From the NCBI GenBank assembly GCA_013368375.1, contig JAACJP010000024.1, forward strand, positions 248,001 to 312,000: a DNA stretch of 64,000 bases, in the 5' to 3' direction. Shown in pieces: positions 34,377-45,029 of the stretch. The stretch is from Tricholomella constricta. Its lineage: Eukaryota > Basidiomycota > Agaricomycetes > Agaricales > Lyophyllaceae. The translations under genes were made by a program, and so were the position numbers. The first letter of the stretch is position 1, and each line of letters starts with the position of its first letter. Below the pieces are notes generated by a model. The model made no database searches, was not told where the DNA came from, and was given only the letters and a program-made list of their open reading frames with translations.

Positions 34377-37071
34377 ATGACTACTCGGCCAACCAGGTCT
34401 GCTAGCATTCCCATCGGACCAAGGAGCTCGTCGTCTCTTTCGCCCTCTCGGAACATCGAGTCTGTTATCTCCATTCCATTCGCAGCCCCACCACGGCCAC
34501 GTATCTCCAATGCCCAATCCATCCCACGTTCAAACGTTGATGACCACAGGGTCGGTGTCTCATACGGAACTCGCGGCAGCAGCAGCACCACAATAGCCAC
34601 TTCTCCTCCTAGGCCGACTGCTCGATCTATGACTCTCGGCAACGTCTCAGGGAGAAGCTCATTTCGCACCCCATCCACATATGAACCGCGGATAGTTCGC
34701 GCAGGCGGAGAAGGACCGCGCAGTGTCGACGCAGTATGTCTTCCCTCAACTGCCCCAGCGCGCTCACGCAGGCAAAGTGGCGCAAGCGGACGGGGCACCA
34801 GCACTCAAAGGCCGATCTCAGGTTTCGGGGCCCCTTCACTCCACGCACCTCCTCCTGTCTCGTTCCCGCGGCCAACGTACCTTGACTATTCTGCTCTGAG
34901 GCACATGCTGCAGACGGACTCGCCGCCGGCTCTACCCCCGAGCCGTAAGACTGAACCGCCCAGTCATGAATCTCAAGTGCCGTCTGCCTTAACGTCTTCC
35001 TTGACGGATAGCGACGAAGAAAGTAACGTTAGTCCTCCGCGGGAGTTACCCTCAGCTCCTCTGCCTACTCTTTCACAGAACAAGATCTTACGGCTTCCCA
35101 CCCGTTGGAGTGACCAGTTTCGCCACGCCCTGCTGAGTGTATCCGGGGATGGCAGGGATCTGACCTACCACGGTTCGTTATTTCTTGGATACTTTGCGTT
35201 CTGATTTACGCCGTCTCTCTCATCAGGTGCATCGTGTAGTGGTGACAGAGACGCAGCTGCCGCCCGAACTGTTCATCCCATTCCAGCAGCATGTGGAATC
35301 TATTATTACGAGGTTGAGATCATCAGCAAAGGCCAGAAAGGGTATGTGTGGCAAACCTCTTTCTTGAGAACCATAGCTAACGTAATTCATCAGTCATATC
35401 AGCATAGGGTTCGTAGTCACGTTGATAGTGTACGTCGGCTCATTCTCTCCATCAGGTTTGCTGGTCGTGATGTCAAATTGTCTCGCCTTCCTGGTTGGGA
35501 GATAAATTCCTGGGGATATCATGGGGATGACGGCTGCTCCTTTGCGGCTGAGAAGACAGGGACTAGATATGGTCCCACCTTCGGAAGTAACTGGACGTTT
35601 TTACAGCGCGCAAACTGCATTTTGACAGCTCTGTTTTCTAGCTGGAGACATCATCGGTTGTGGTATTGATTTTACGAGTCACCGGGCTTTCTTTACAAAA
35701 AATGGCACACTCCTCGGTACGACACACTGCTGCGCATCAGCCAACCACGAACCTTTTGTTCATCTCAAATCTTCACAGGCCCTGTCTTCGACAACATCGG
35801 CAAAGATATCGATATTTATCCCTCGATCGGTCTACGGCATGCCGGTGAAGCTGTCCGCGTCAACTTTGGTCATGAACCTTTCAAATTCGACATCGACTTC
35901 TACGTGCTGCAAAAGCGAAACCAAATTTGGTCGAGAATCCTCAACACTCCCCTGGACTCCTCGTTATTGAAAACTTGCTCTATAGAGCAAGACAACTCTG
36001 CTCCAATGACGAAAGGCCCGCTGTCAGAGGCACAGACCAAGGACGTGATAAACAAACTCGTTCTTGGGTACCTCGAACATCATGGGTATGTTAAAACAGT
36101 GCGGGCTTTCCAAAAGCAACGCGAGGTCGAAATGCGACCGACACAGCCTGTCGCCACGTTGACTTCTACAAGTGCCGAGGATACTGACGTCGACATGGTC
36201 GCACCTCCCGAAGAATGCGATACCGGAGACGCTGTCGCATGCGATATGGAACGTCGTACGAAGATTGTCAAAGCCGTGATCGCAGGCGACATCGACATGG
36301 CCATTGCCGAGACCAAAGCGCACCACCTGGCGGTGCTGGAGGCCGAGGAGGGCTTGATGCTTCTCAAGCTGCGTTGTCGAAAGTTCGTCGAACTGATCCT
36401 GGAGGCGGCGGAGCTGAAGAAGAAGATGATGCGCACTGTTGCGGGGGCTGCCGGAACGATACCTGGGAGCCATGATGATGGCGTAATTGAGGAGATGGAT
36501 GGGATGGACGTCGACGACGAGGTTGTTGTTTCGTCGCCTCATTCTGCGACTACCAATGGGTTTAATAATGCGGCAATCCTTGTGCGCGGCGGAAGGCGGC
36601 GGAACTCGGTGTCGCCGTCAGATGGAGTGGGTTTACTGGGCAGCACGCTGACTGAGTATGAATCGGCGTTGCATCAGGTCATTGCATATGGGCAGACGCT
36701 GTCGAATGAGTACAAGAACGACGCGAGACCGGAAGTGAAGCAGATTTTCAAGCGGACATTTGCGATTGTGGCTTGGGAGGACCCTTTGACGGCCGGCGGC
36801 GTCGTGACGGAGGTCGTCGGCCATGATGCCAAAGTCGCGCTTGCGAACGAGCTAAACCGGGCTATTCTGAGTAAGTTGTTCCCGCATCTCTGACACTGTT
36901 GTTGGTGCTAAGTCAACCGCTCTCCAATCTGCAGAATCTCAAGGACGGCCTCCCAGCCCTCTGCTGGAGACGATATACCGCCAAACCGCTGTTTGCGTAT
37001 CCCAGTTGGGGCTGATGGGTGTCGGTGGCGCCACGTTTGCAGACATGGAGAAAGAGTTCCTCGATGCATGA
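34377..37071 (+). CDS. GID1: GID/CTLH ubiquitin ligase scaffold (RanBP9/Gid1/Vid30)
   Basis: Starts ATG 34377 (MTTRPTRSASIPIGPRSSSS). About 230 disordered Ser/Pro-rich residues precede the SPRY domain: LRLPTRWSDQFRHALLSVSG, GIYYYEVEIISKGQKG spliced to HISIG and FAGRDVKLSRLPGWEINSWG, then GIDFTSHRAFFTKNGTLL. LisH is DVINKLVLGYLEHHGYVKTV. CTLH runs from MERRTKIVKAVIAGDIDMAI to LRCRKFVELILEAAE, and CRA from ESALHQVIAYGQTLSNEY to the end (MGVGGATFADMEKEFLDA). The order SPRY-LisH-CTLH-CRA defines the RanBPM/Gid1 scaffold, which in yeast binds substrate receptors of the GID ligase that degrades gluconeogenic enzymes. Six introns restore frame; stop TGA 37069-37071. UMP1 lies head to head. Confidence 0.93.
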
Positions 37072-37093
37072 TTCTATGAACGACGGTGACGTT

Positions 37094-37258
37094 ATGTTCT
37101 CTGCATTGATGCTGCTGGCCATTCATTGTTTTACTCTTTTTCCTTACTTATATCTCAGTTCCGGACTCTGTAAACCAGGGCAATATGCTCTCTGGATTGA
37201 TGCTGCTGGCCATTCACTGTTCTACTCTCCTTACTTATATCTCAGTTCCGGACTCTGT
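37094..37258. repeat. imperfect tandem duplication in the GID1 3' region
   Basis: Two copies, 37094-37171 (78 nt) and 37185-37258 (74 nt), share ATTGATGCTGCTGGCCATTC and CTTATATCTCAGTTCCGGAC with a few substitutions and a short indel. They lie just after the GID1 stop codon. Confidence 0.85.
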
Positions 37259-37522
37259 TCTTGCTTTCAACGAAATTTCTTCCCTCAATCTCTCGTCCCT
37301 TTCTATTTCGTGTTGTAAACTGGCATGTACAGTCGGCTTCTCAAGTTTCCTAGTTGGCTTCTCGACTCTTATTATACCCCCACTCACGTCACAAAGTCAA
37401 AGAAAAACCAAATCAATCTGGACTCGTTTACATCTCTCTGCTGTGTCAGATATCCATCAAAGAGCTCAGTCCACGATCCAAGTTTGCTCCAGCGTAAACA
37501 GCGGGGGTGTGCGCAGGGGGTG

Positions 37523-39165
37523 TTAGCTGACGAACCCATCCGCTTTCAGTGTCAAACACTGATTACCAGGGCCGACCCCGCCGTTGAAGGCGTTGTTGGC
37601 CATAGGAAATCCAATTCCACCGGAGAGGCTCGCGGAGGAGTTAAAGAAGAATTGTTGGTCAGCGGTAGTCTCGCCATCTCCGGCAGCGCGCCCTCCTACG
37701 GTATCAAGTTAGATGGAAATAAAAACAACAGAAATTCTACACACCGCATGCGAAGAGACCTGGGCGGGGTTGCGGTCGTTCTTGTTACCGTGCCTGTCGA
37801 CACAGGTCAACTGCTGGCTCGACACAATCAAAGTCCGGCTTCCATCTGCAACGTCATTGTGTTCGCCCTGTTGCAAAACACGATCATCAGACTCGTCGTT
37901 GAGGCAAAACATATCAGAGGAGCGAAGAAACCTTTGTGATCAAGTCAAATTTCTGACCATCAACTGACGAGTCACATTTCTTCAGCGCGAGAAGAACAAG
38001 GTTGAACCGGAAGTCTCCAGCCCGGAAGTCAGACACGTCGAAGCAGATATCAGGCGAGGCGGCGTTCCTGATTTGAGCACCAATGGCAGCCCTAGTTGCC
38101 ATGTGATCGAAAGTAGGGCCTATAGAAATGATAAGTAAGCCCTCGCGCCCTGTGGAGTCCAACCTGGTCCTTCGGCGGGAGTGGGAAGAACAAATTCCTC
38201 CGGCGCGTCTGTGGCAGGTTCAGTAGGTGCGGGGGCTGCAGTGGTTCCTGCAGGAGGTGCAGGGGCGTCAGTTGCGGCAGGTGGAGGTGTCACAGGGGGA
38301 GGCGCGGCAGAGCCTTCGCTGCCGACAATCCAGGTTTGCTGGGGCGTGAACAGCGGGGGTGCGCATGGAGTGTTACTCAGGAATCCATCGGCATCATGAG
38401 TCAAGCACTGGTTTCCAGGCCCAACGCCTTTGTTTACTGCGTTGTTGACGACGGGGAATCCAATGCCCCCAGATAAGCTTGCGGTGGAGTTGAAAAAGTA
38501 CTGCTGGTCGGCGGTGGTCTCCCCATCTCCAGCAGCACGTCCTCCTAGAATGCAATATTAGATAGGGTGAGCGAAAATTACACAGTCGACCAACCGCATG
38601 CGAAGAGGCCTGGTTGATTGCGGTCATTGATGTTACCGCGTCTGTCGACGCAGGTGAACTGTTGGCTCGACACGATCAAAATCCGGCTGCCATCCACAAC
38701 ATTGTTGTGTTCACCCTGCGGCACCGCCATCAGTACCTTCTTTCTAGGGAACGTATTAACAGTCTTACCTTTGTGATAAGATCAAACTTCTGTCCCTCTA
38801 CGGTTGGGTCGCATGGCTTTAGAGCGAGAGGGACAAGATTGAACCTGAAGTCGCCGGCACGGAAGTCAGAAACATCGAAACAAGTGTTGGGCGATGATGC
38901 ACTCCGAGCTGATCTGAGCTGCATTGGAGCTGCAGCAGCAACTCTGGTCGCAGTCGCGTCAAAGGTTGGTCCTCAATACATGATACGGACTAAGCTAGTA
39001 CGACGCGACAAACAAATACCTTATGGACGTACCTGGCCCGTCGCTGCCAGGAGGAGGAAGAACAAACGTCTCCTCGCCGGCGCGGAGTAGAGCACCTGGC
39101 CCGATGGGAGCAGCCTGAGCCTGCCAAGCCAGAGCAGAAAGAAACAAGGGTGCGAAAGCGAGCAT
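37523..39165 (-). CDS. secreted two-module Cys-containing protein, second module decaying
   Basis: Starts ATG 39165 with a signal peptide (MLAFAPLFLSALAWQAQA). Module 1: EETFVLPPPGSDGPG, intron, PTFDATATRVAAAAPM, CFDVSDFRAGDFRFNLVPLA, QKFDLITK, intron, GEHNNVVDGSRILIVSSQQF, TCVDRRGNINDRNQPGLFAC, intron, GRAAGDGETTADQQYFFNST, PGNQCLTHDADGFLSNTPCA and TPQQTWIVGSEG. A Pro/Ala/Thr linker follows, then module 2 with the same order and the same three intron positions, starting EEFVLPTPAEGPG. In module 2 a 2-nt insertion near 37.76 kb shifts frame before the FACG splice site, and a TAA (37525-37523) falls inside the homologue of GFLSNTPCAPP. The repeated QKFDLI and QQTWIV blocks hint at a beta-trefoil-like fold, but I could not confirm a family. 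The alternative is a one-module protein with the second module as pseudogene. Confidence 0.7.
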
Positions 39166-39629
39166 CTTTGAAGCAAGCCTTAGCAATTTCCGACCAACTA
39201 GAAAGAAAGTTGAAGTTCATCGAGCTAAGGGAGCGGCACGAACAAAAACATACCGTGAGCCTCTTCAAGAGGGGATAAAAAAGAAAGTAGGGATACCGAC
39301 GAGCGTCGACGGAGGGAAGGTTAGTAAGAAGAGGAAAGGGTAAGGAGAGAATACACGACTTCCATTATCCTATCTATTATCGTTGCACGGAAGTTACGTA
39401 CAGAGAATCACGTATATTCCATGCTGGCCCTCACACATTGCATAGTCAGGAAAAATGGCACTCCATGATGACCATGGTGTTACGAGTACTTGACAGAGAG
39501 AAACTCAAGAGCAGGCTCAAGAGAAAAGTCGTTATCTAATCTGCACGAAAAAGATGATGACCGATCGATCAGCAAATTCACTACTTTAGATTCTACGCTT
39601 TCATTCAATTCTCTTACGAGTCCTCTATC
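39166..39629. other. divergent intergenic region
   Basis: 464 bp between the secreted-protein start (minus) and the HEM3 start (plus). It must hold both promoters. No TATA box or repeat stood out. Confidence 0.5.
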
Positions 39630-40829
39630 ATGGCGTCTACACAGGATTCTAGAGCCGTATCATCATCGCGAAAATTTACCCTGGCTTCCCGGGCCTCCCA
39701 GCTTGCCCAGATCCAAACCAACATCGTTCTCGCCTCGCTTCAAGCTCTCTACTCTCCACCTGCTGAATCGGACCGCGACCATCGGGGCCCTACGTTTGCA
39801 ACATCTTTTATGGCAACCGCGGGTGACAAGAACCAATCTCAGGCACTCTATCTGCTTGGAGGAAAGGCTTTCTGGACCAAAGAGCTCGAGGTCGTGCTCA
39901 AGGAAGGCGCAGCGGACATGATCATTCATTCCTTGAAAGATGTCCCGACCACATTACCAGAGGGGTGCTCGATTGGTGCCATTTTAAAGAGAGAGGATCC
40001 AGTCGACAGTCTTGTCGTGAAAAGCGGGAAGCCGTGGAAATCCCTCGAAGAACTTCCTCAAGGAAGTGTGGTGGGCACAAGTAGTGTTCGCAGGGTAGCG
40101 CAGCTAAAACGAAATTTCCCAACCTTAAAATTTCTGGATGTGGTGAGTACGAACTTATCTGTGCAGCCATCCTACAACTCATGGATGTTCTTTAGCGTGG
40201 TAACCTGTAAGTTCGATCTTCCTTCCTGGGAATCTGGCTGAGCTCTCATCGACAGAAACACCCGTCTCGCTAAACTCGATGCTCCCGACGGGCCCTACGC
40301 CGCTCTGATCCTCGCCAAAGCCGGTCTCGTTCGCCTCGGGATGGGCGACCGGATAACTTCCGACCTCCGGCCTCCCACACTGTATCACGCCGTTTCTCAA
40401 GGTGCACTCGGCGTGGAAATCCGCGACGACGATGCCGAGGCGCTGGCTTTGTGCCGGCAAATCACCCACTGGGAGACGGAATGGTTGTGCTTGGCCGAGC
40501 GCGCATGTCTACGCGTGCTCGAGGGCGGATGTAGCGTACCGATTGGGGTGGCGAGTAAGTTGGATGTGGAAGCGGGAGAGGTCAAAGCTGGCACCTTGAC
40601 TCTGACCGGCTGTGTCACGGCGATTGCTGGGGATCTGCACGTCGAGCATACCCTGCAGGTCAGAGTAGCGAGTGCGGAAGAGGCTGAGGAAGTTGGAAGG
40701 AGGCTGGCGAGGATCTTAAGCGAGAGCGGAGCGAAGAAAATTTTGGATGATATCAACGAGGACAGGGATAGGCGTGTCGTCGCGGCGGAACAGGCGGACA
40801 AGGAAGCAACTGAAGCTACCGCGATGTGA
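39630..40829 (+). CDS. HEM3: porphobilinogen deaminase (hydroxymethylbilane synthase)
   Basis: Three exons: 39630-40142, 40196-40206 (11 nt) and 40256-40829. The microexon supplies RGNL in the join DVRGNLNTRLAKLD, which is strictly conserved in the family. Other marks: RKFTLASRASQLAQIQTNIV, IIHSLKDVPTTLPEG (the catalytic Asp), GTSSVRRVAQLKRNFP, YHAVSQGALGVEIRDDD and VLEGGCSVPIGVASKL, whose Cys holds the dipyrromethane cofactor. The enzyme links four porphobilinogens into hydroxymethylbilane in cytosolic haem synthesis. A short charged tail follows. The start is the ATG of MASTQDSRAVSSSRKF. Call is firm. Confidence 0.95.
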
Positions 40830-41264
40830 AAGGAAACTAATTGTTAATGTACTCATTTTGTATTGCCTATAAAGACAGGGTGGAGATTGTGATCGTAAAC
40901 TCTAGAACTCCAGAATGTATCGCGCCAGACCACAATAGATGGTGCCCAAGAAAATGGTAGCCACACCTTCCAAACGTAGCGAGGCATGACCTTACGATGA
41001 TCTGCATCCCCACGAGCGCCTACATGTCCCTAGGTTATGTGATGGGACAGCAAGTGACTCTATGGCGGGGAGACATGACATTGAAGAAAAGCCAACGCGC
41101 AAAAAAAATCGCCTTTATAAGGGAACCAAGTGCTTGCGCATGCTTGGCTGCGGCGTCTAACTATCATTGATGCCTGTATTTTCTGGTCCTGCAAGACCTG
41201 AAGGTTGTGAACTGGTTTAAGCTCATTCTTGTCCTTAGTCGCCTTTCCCCCAAGAGATCTATAC
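40830..41264. other. intergenic region between HEM3 and the E2 gene
   Basis: About 435 bp between two plus-strand genes, holding the HEM3 3' region and the E2 promoter. No gene or repeat recognised. Confidence 0.5.
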
Positions 41265-42243
41265 ATGGCCTCGATATCTGTAAGACGCCTCTCCAAGGAA
41301 CTCACAGAAATCAAGAGCGAGGGATGCCCAGTCGGTAAGTACAAGCGCGCACCTGAGCGCCGTGTCGCCTGTGATAACACGTCGCTCTTGACCCTGTGTG
41401 CCGATGATAAGTGTACTGATATCTAGGCTACGCGTAGGTATCACTCTCGTCAAGGCCGACGACTTCTCAACGTGGTGGTTCACGATAGAGGTCATGGGCG
41501 AATCGCTCTATCAGGTGAGCTCCTTCCGGCCATACGAACGTTGTTGACAGTTGGTTGACCATTGTGGTGTATACCTAGGGCGAAAAGTATACCCTGCAGT
41601 TCCGATTCGATTCCAGCTACCCGATCTCCTCGCCGGCAGTCCAGTTCGTCGTGACTGACGGTCATACATCCCCCATTCATCCAGTAGGCCATTTCCGCCC
41701 CTGATTCAATGTGAACTCCGCTAAACAACCTATCGTTCTCAGCACGTCTATTCTAACGGACACGTCAGTTCTTCTCTGGTTAGTGGAAGGTATAGTGCTC
41801 AGCATCGTTGTAGATATGCGCATCTATCCTCGGGAACGAATGGTCGCCCGTGTTGAGCGTGGTCGCCGTGTGCGTGACACTTCAGAGTATGCTTGCATCC
41901 TGCAAGGTATGTTACTGTGTCCTAAAGGTGGTGCTGGGTTGCCTGACAATGTCCGCCACAGAAAAAGGAACGGTATGTTGCCAAATCCGGGCCTTGTACT
42001 TTTTTTTGCTGAACATCTTTTCCTGATACAGCCCGGCTGACAACGACCGATACGTCCGCAGCGCGCCTGAAAATCCTAAGAAGGTGAGCTCACTATCAGC
42101 CGTCGCAGTGCTCATTTACTGACCAGAATACGATCGTGTGTCAGACACGATTCCATTATGACGGTAAAGCTTTATCTCCTATTCCTCATCAATATTGGAT
42201 CTGAGCCAACCCTTCGGTATCCCTCTTTACAGATGACACGTAA
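41265..42243 (+). CDS. ubiquitin-conjugating enzyme, UBE2W/Ubc16-like
   Basis: Nine small exons from ATG 41265 (MASISVRRLSKELTEIKSEG) to TAA 42241-42243, about 150 residues in total. UBC core: ADDFSTWWFTIEVMGESLYQ, GEKYTLQFRFDSSYPISSPA and VQFVVTDGHTSPIHP spliced to HVYSNGH, then ICASILGNEWSPVLSVVAVC, whose Cys in HIC is the ubiquitin thioester site. The C-terminus, ADNDRYVRSAPENPKKTRFH, ends YDDDT, as in UBE2W, the E2 that ubiquitinates disordered protein N-termini. An 11-nt microexon (41962-41972, AAAAAGGAACG) encodes the KKER join. One intron ends at the second of two closely spaced TAGs near 41.43 kb; the first would break the frame. Convergent with the copper-fist gene. Call is firm. Confidence 0.9.
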
Positions 42244-42657
42244 GTCAATACGCCCTCTACCATAGATATCTTCTGATGCAAATCATCCTCACAGGGTGTA
42301 ACTTTCTTGATTGTTTTCTGTTTTGGTTCTCTGGAATTCAGCCATGTACTCTATACTGTACAATTATGACTGGTCTACTGTGTAGGCATCGCGGGCCTTC
42401 ATCATCACTGAAAAACCTTGGATATACATATCAATATCTGGAACGAATGCCTTATTGTACAATTGTCATTCGATCGCGTGAAATGAGCGACATAGGGTTA
42501 ACGTATCTCCGAGTACATACGTAAGAGGCAGGCAAGACTATTGGCGACATGAAATACGTGATGTTCGTAAAAGGCACACTTTATATAGATGATAACTCAA
42601 TGTGCCGCCCATTTGAAACTCGAAAACATAGATGACCTCACAGAAGATTTGAGTCCA
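42244..42657. other. short intergenic region, convergent 3' ends
   Basis: About 410 bp between the stops of the E2 gene (plus) and the copper-fist gene (minus). No coding or repeat signal seen. Confidence 0.5.
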
Positions 42658-44184
42658 TTAAGCTGCCGCAGCAACAGCTTTCCCAGCACAGCAGCTGCGA
42701 ACCGGCGCCACAGGCGGTGATTCTATGCGGATCGGAGCATGCACTTCGACTGGAGCAGGACGGCGCCTCTCCTCAGCCCTTTCGTAGTGGCCTATGCAGC
42801 ATCCATCGCACGCTTTTCCGCATCCGCATAACCCATCGGGACAGGCGCAACGGCCACCACAACACTCCAGCTTTGGTATGGTGACGAGACCAAAGGCAAG
42901 GGCACGATCGCTCGCACCGCGGGCCGCATCCGGATAGACCATCACATTCATAGGGTCCAGCTCGACACCCACGCCCATTCTGCGATTCGTGGGCGGCGCA
43001 GGAAGAGCCGCTGCGCGAGCGAAAAAGCGGTCGAGAATGTTCGATGCAGGAGATGAATCTGATGATGGGGTGGTGCTCGGGAGTGCGACGCCGGCGGTGT
43101 GGTCCACGCAGGTCCCGCATCCGTCTGCGCAGTTTCTACGCTCTTTGAAAGCATGATCCGGGCCGCGATGCTCGAGACATCCAGGGCAAGCACACCGGAG
43201 TCCGCACGTGCAGCCTGAGCCTGCGAGAGAGGTGATCATGCTCATCGGGGGCATTGTCTCGAAGGTGGGAATAGGCGGAGGAAGACCGGAGGTAGATGGC
43301 GCAAGAGCGTCAAGGAAGATGGGGGCTAAGTCAGGGCCGGGGGATTGCGATGGTATCTTGGCGTGCTTTGTGCGTTTGTGCGATGATGGAACGGTTGGGC
43401 TTGATGGGCGAGAGGAAATCCGTTTCATTGTTTTCCGTGGTCCAGAAGTGTTCGCGATAGATGTTGATGCTTCCTTCTCGAACATCTCAGCAGCGCGAGC
43501 AAGGGCATCTAAACCCCTCTCGTGACCTGGATGTGCTTTGCCATTGGGAGAGGTTCGACATTTACATTTCCAGACACTTCTGCAGGGGCAAGGGTTCAAA
43601 AGAGAATCGACTGTATGCAAGATATTGAGTGACGTCGGGTAAGCAGAGAAGATAAGACATACCTCGTTGCCGCACGTCAGCAGGCAAAGCACTAGAAATC
43701 CGGGACGCCTTAAGGACGTCCTGTAGCCCGTTGGGTAATGCTGGGACAATTGGGATAAAACGTTTGGCTAGAAATGATATGACATGAGAAGGCCGATCGC
43801 ATACCGGAACAATAAAGCGGCCGAGAAAAAGAACGCACATTTGGTCCCTGTGAGTGCCTTGGAGGTTTCCCCTGGAGCTGTACTATCCTTCCTTTCATTG
43901 CAAGTGCACTTGGAATGCACTCGTTTCGACTGACGGAGCTCACGGCATTTCTGGCACTGCGAGACAGGGCGGCCCTTCTTCTTGATCTCGAAAAGAGGAC
44001 GATCGGTGTGATGGCACGACGAAGAGCGATGCCCTTTGATGCAGGATTCACTTCTTGGAGAATTAGTTGCAACGTAGGAAGTATCGACGTGGCTCCTGAC
44101 TCACCAGGCGAACTTCTTGCTATTCACATAGACCTGTAAAGGCGCTAAGTACGGTCCAGCAGCAAAGTTGCACGATCTTACCAT
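42658..44184 (-). CDS. copper-fist transcription factor (Ace1/Mac1/Cuf1 type)
   Basis: The ATG (44184-44182) stands alone in exon 1 and an intron (GTAAGA...CAG) follows. Exon 2 reads VYVNSKKFAC and splices to ESCIKGHRSSSCHHTDRPLF, EIKKKGRPVSQCQKCREL and SKRVHSKCTCNE. This is the copper fist: zinc-binding Cys/His at the N-terminus plus the basic KGRP loop that contacts the DNA minor groove. C-terminal Cys-rich groups follow: CPCRSVWKCKC, CTCGLRCACPGC and CCGGRCACPDGLCGCGKACD, which in this family bind Cu(I) and switch the activity of the factor. The family controls copper uptake or detoxification genes in the nucleus. Activator or repressor role cannot be read from the sequence. The frame ends at the minus-strand stop near 42658-42660 after KAVAAAA. 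Confidence 0.9.
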
Positions 44185-45029
44185 AATGTCGGACACGGCG
44201 TAGATCTAGTAGTACAAGACCAGCGTCTAAGCGTTTCTGAGGCGAATTAATGCACTCAGACGGACAGCAAAGAGATGGTGGGGAAAATAGTCGGAAGATA
44301 TCGAGCTTAAAGTTATATGTGATGTCTAGATTCTTGCCAAGGGCTCAGATGATCAGGTGACTGCTAACGATTACATAACACTTTTGATCGAGCCCTGGTC
44401 CACTTGGCACCGTCGTTTCTCAAGGGTTCGTGGCGCCGCAAGGGTTTCAATTTGGGCTTACTGAAGTTCTAGGAGGGTAGTTAGATATCGTTTACTGTTC
44501 TTTGAAAGGAAGTCACTACTGTTAAATATAATATCATGGTCACAGAGTGCGCATCTGTTCTCATCATCAATCACACAGCCGAGTTGCGAACCAACAACAT
44601 GACACTGATTTTTAAACAAGATAATGACATAGGTACACGACAGTGGGAAGACGGTTAATTATCCTGAAGCGGTGGTCCAGTAATAGGAACAGGATGCAAC
44701 TATGCATGTCGCATACCTCTCACACTTGTGCCAACATCCGCGGTCATTTGACCATTGTTTCGCAAAATTCGGCGATTAACAGAAGACGTGCATTTCTGAT
44801 GATAGATAGAATTAAAACGAATAGTCCTCTCAGCGAGAGGCTCGCCTATATGCTAATTCTGAATTGAAATAAATCCCACGTGGATGGCTTCGCAGAAAAG
44901 TACGATTAACGACGTCTAGATTCCTTCGCACCACCGTCACCAGTGGACATTACACCGACATGTATTGAGACATCCTTGTGAAAGCGTCCAAATTGAGCAA
45001 ACTACTATCGCGTTCGAAATCTTCAATGC
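44185..45029. other. intergenic region, no gene recognised
   Basis: About 845 bp between the copper-fist start and the NFU1 stop, both on the minus strand. A/T-rich with only short frames. It must contain the copper-fist promoter; no clear regulatory repeat was identified. Confidence 0.5.

Noticed and set aside
34097..34804. 235-codon minus-strand ORF over the GID1 start
   Set aside because: Antisense of the Ser/Pro-rich GID1 N-terminus; no family features, and it overlaps the UMP1 start and promoter.
37523..38160. Second module as an independent secreted gene
   Set aside because: It lacks its own signal peptide and joins the first module through a spliced Pro-rich linker in frame.
38000..45000. 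A metal-homeostasis gene cluster (HEM3, copper fist, NFU1)
   Set aside because: The genes serve different pathways and lie among unrelated genes; proximity alone does not support a cluster.
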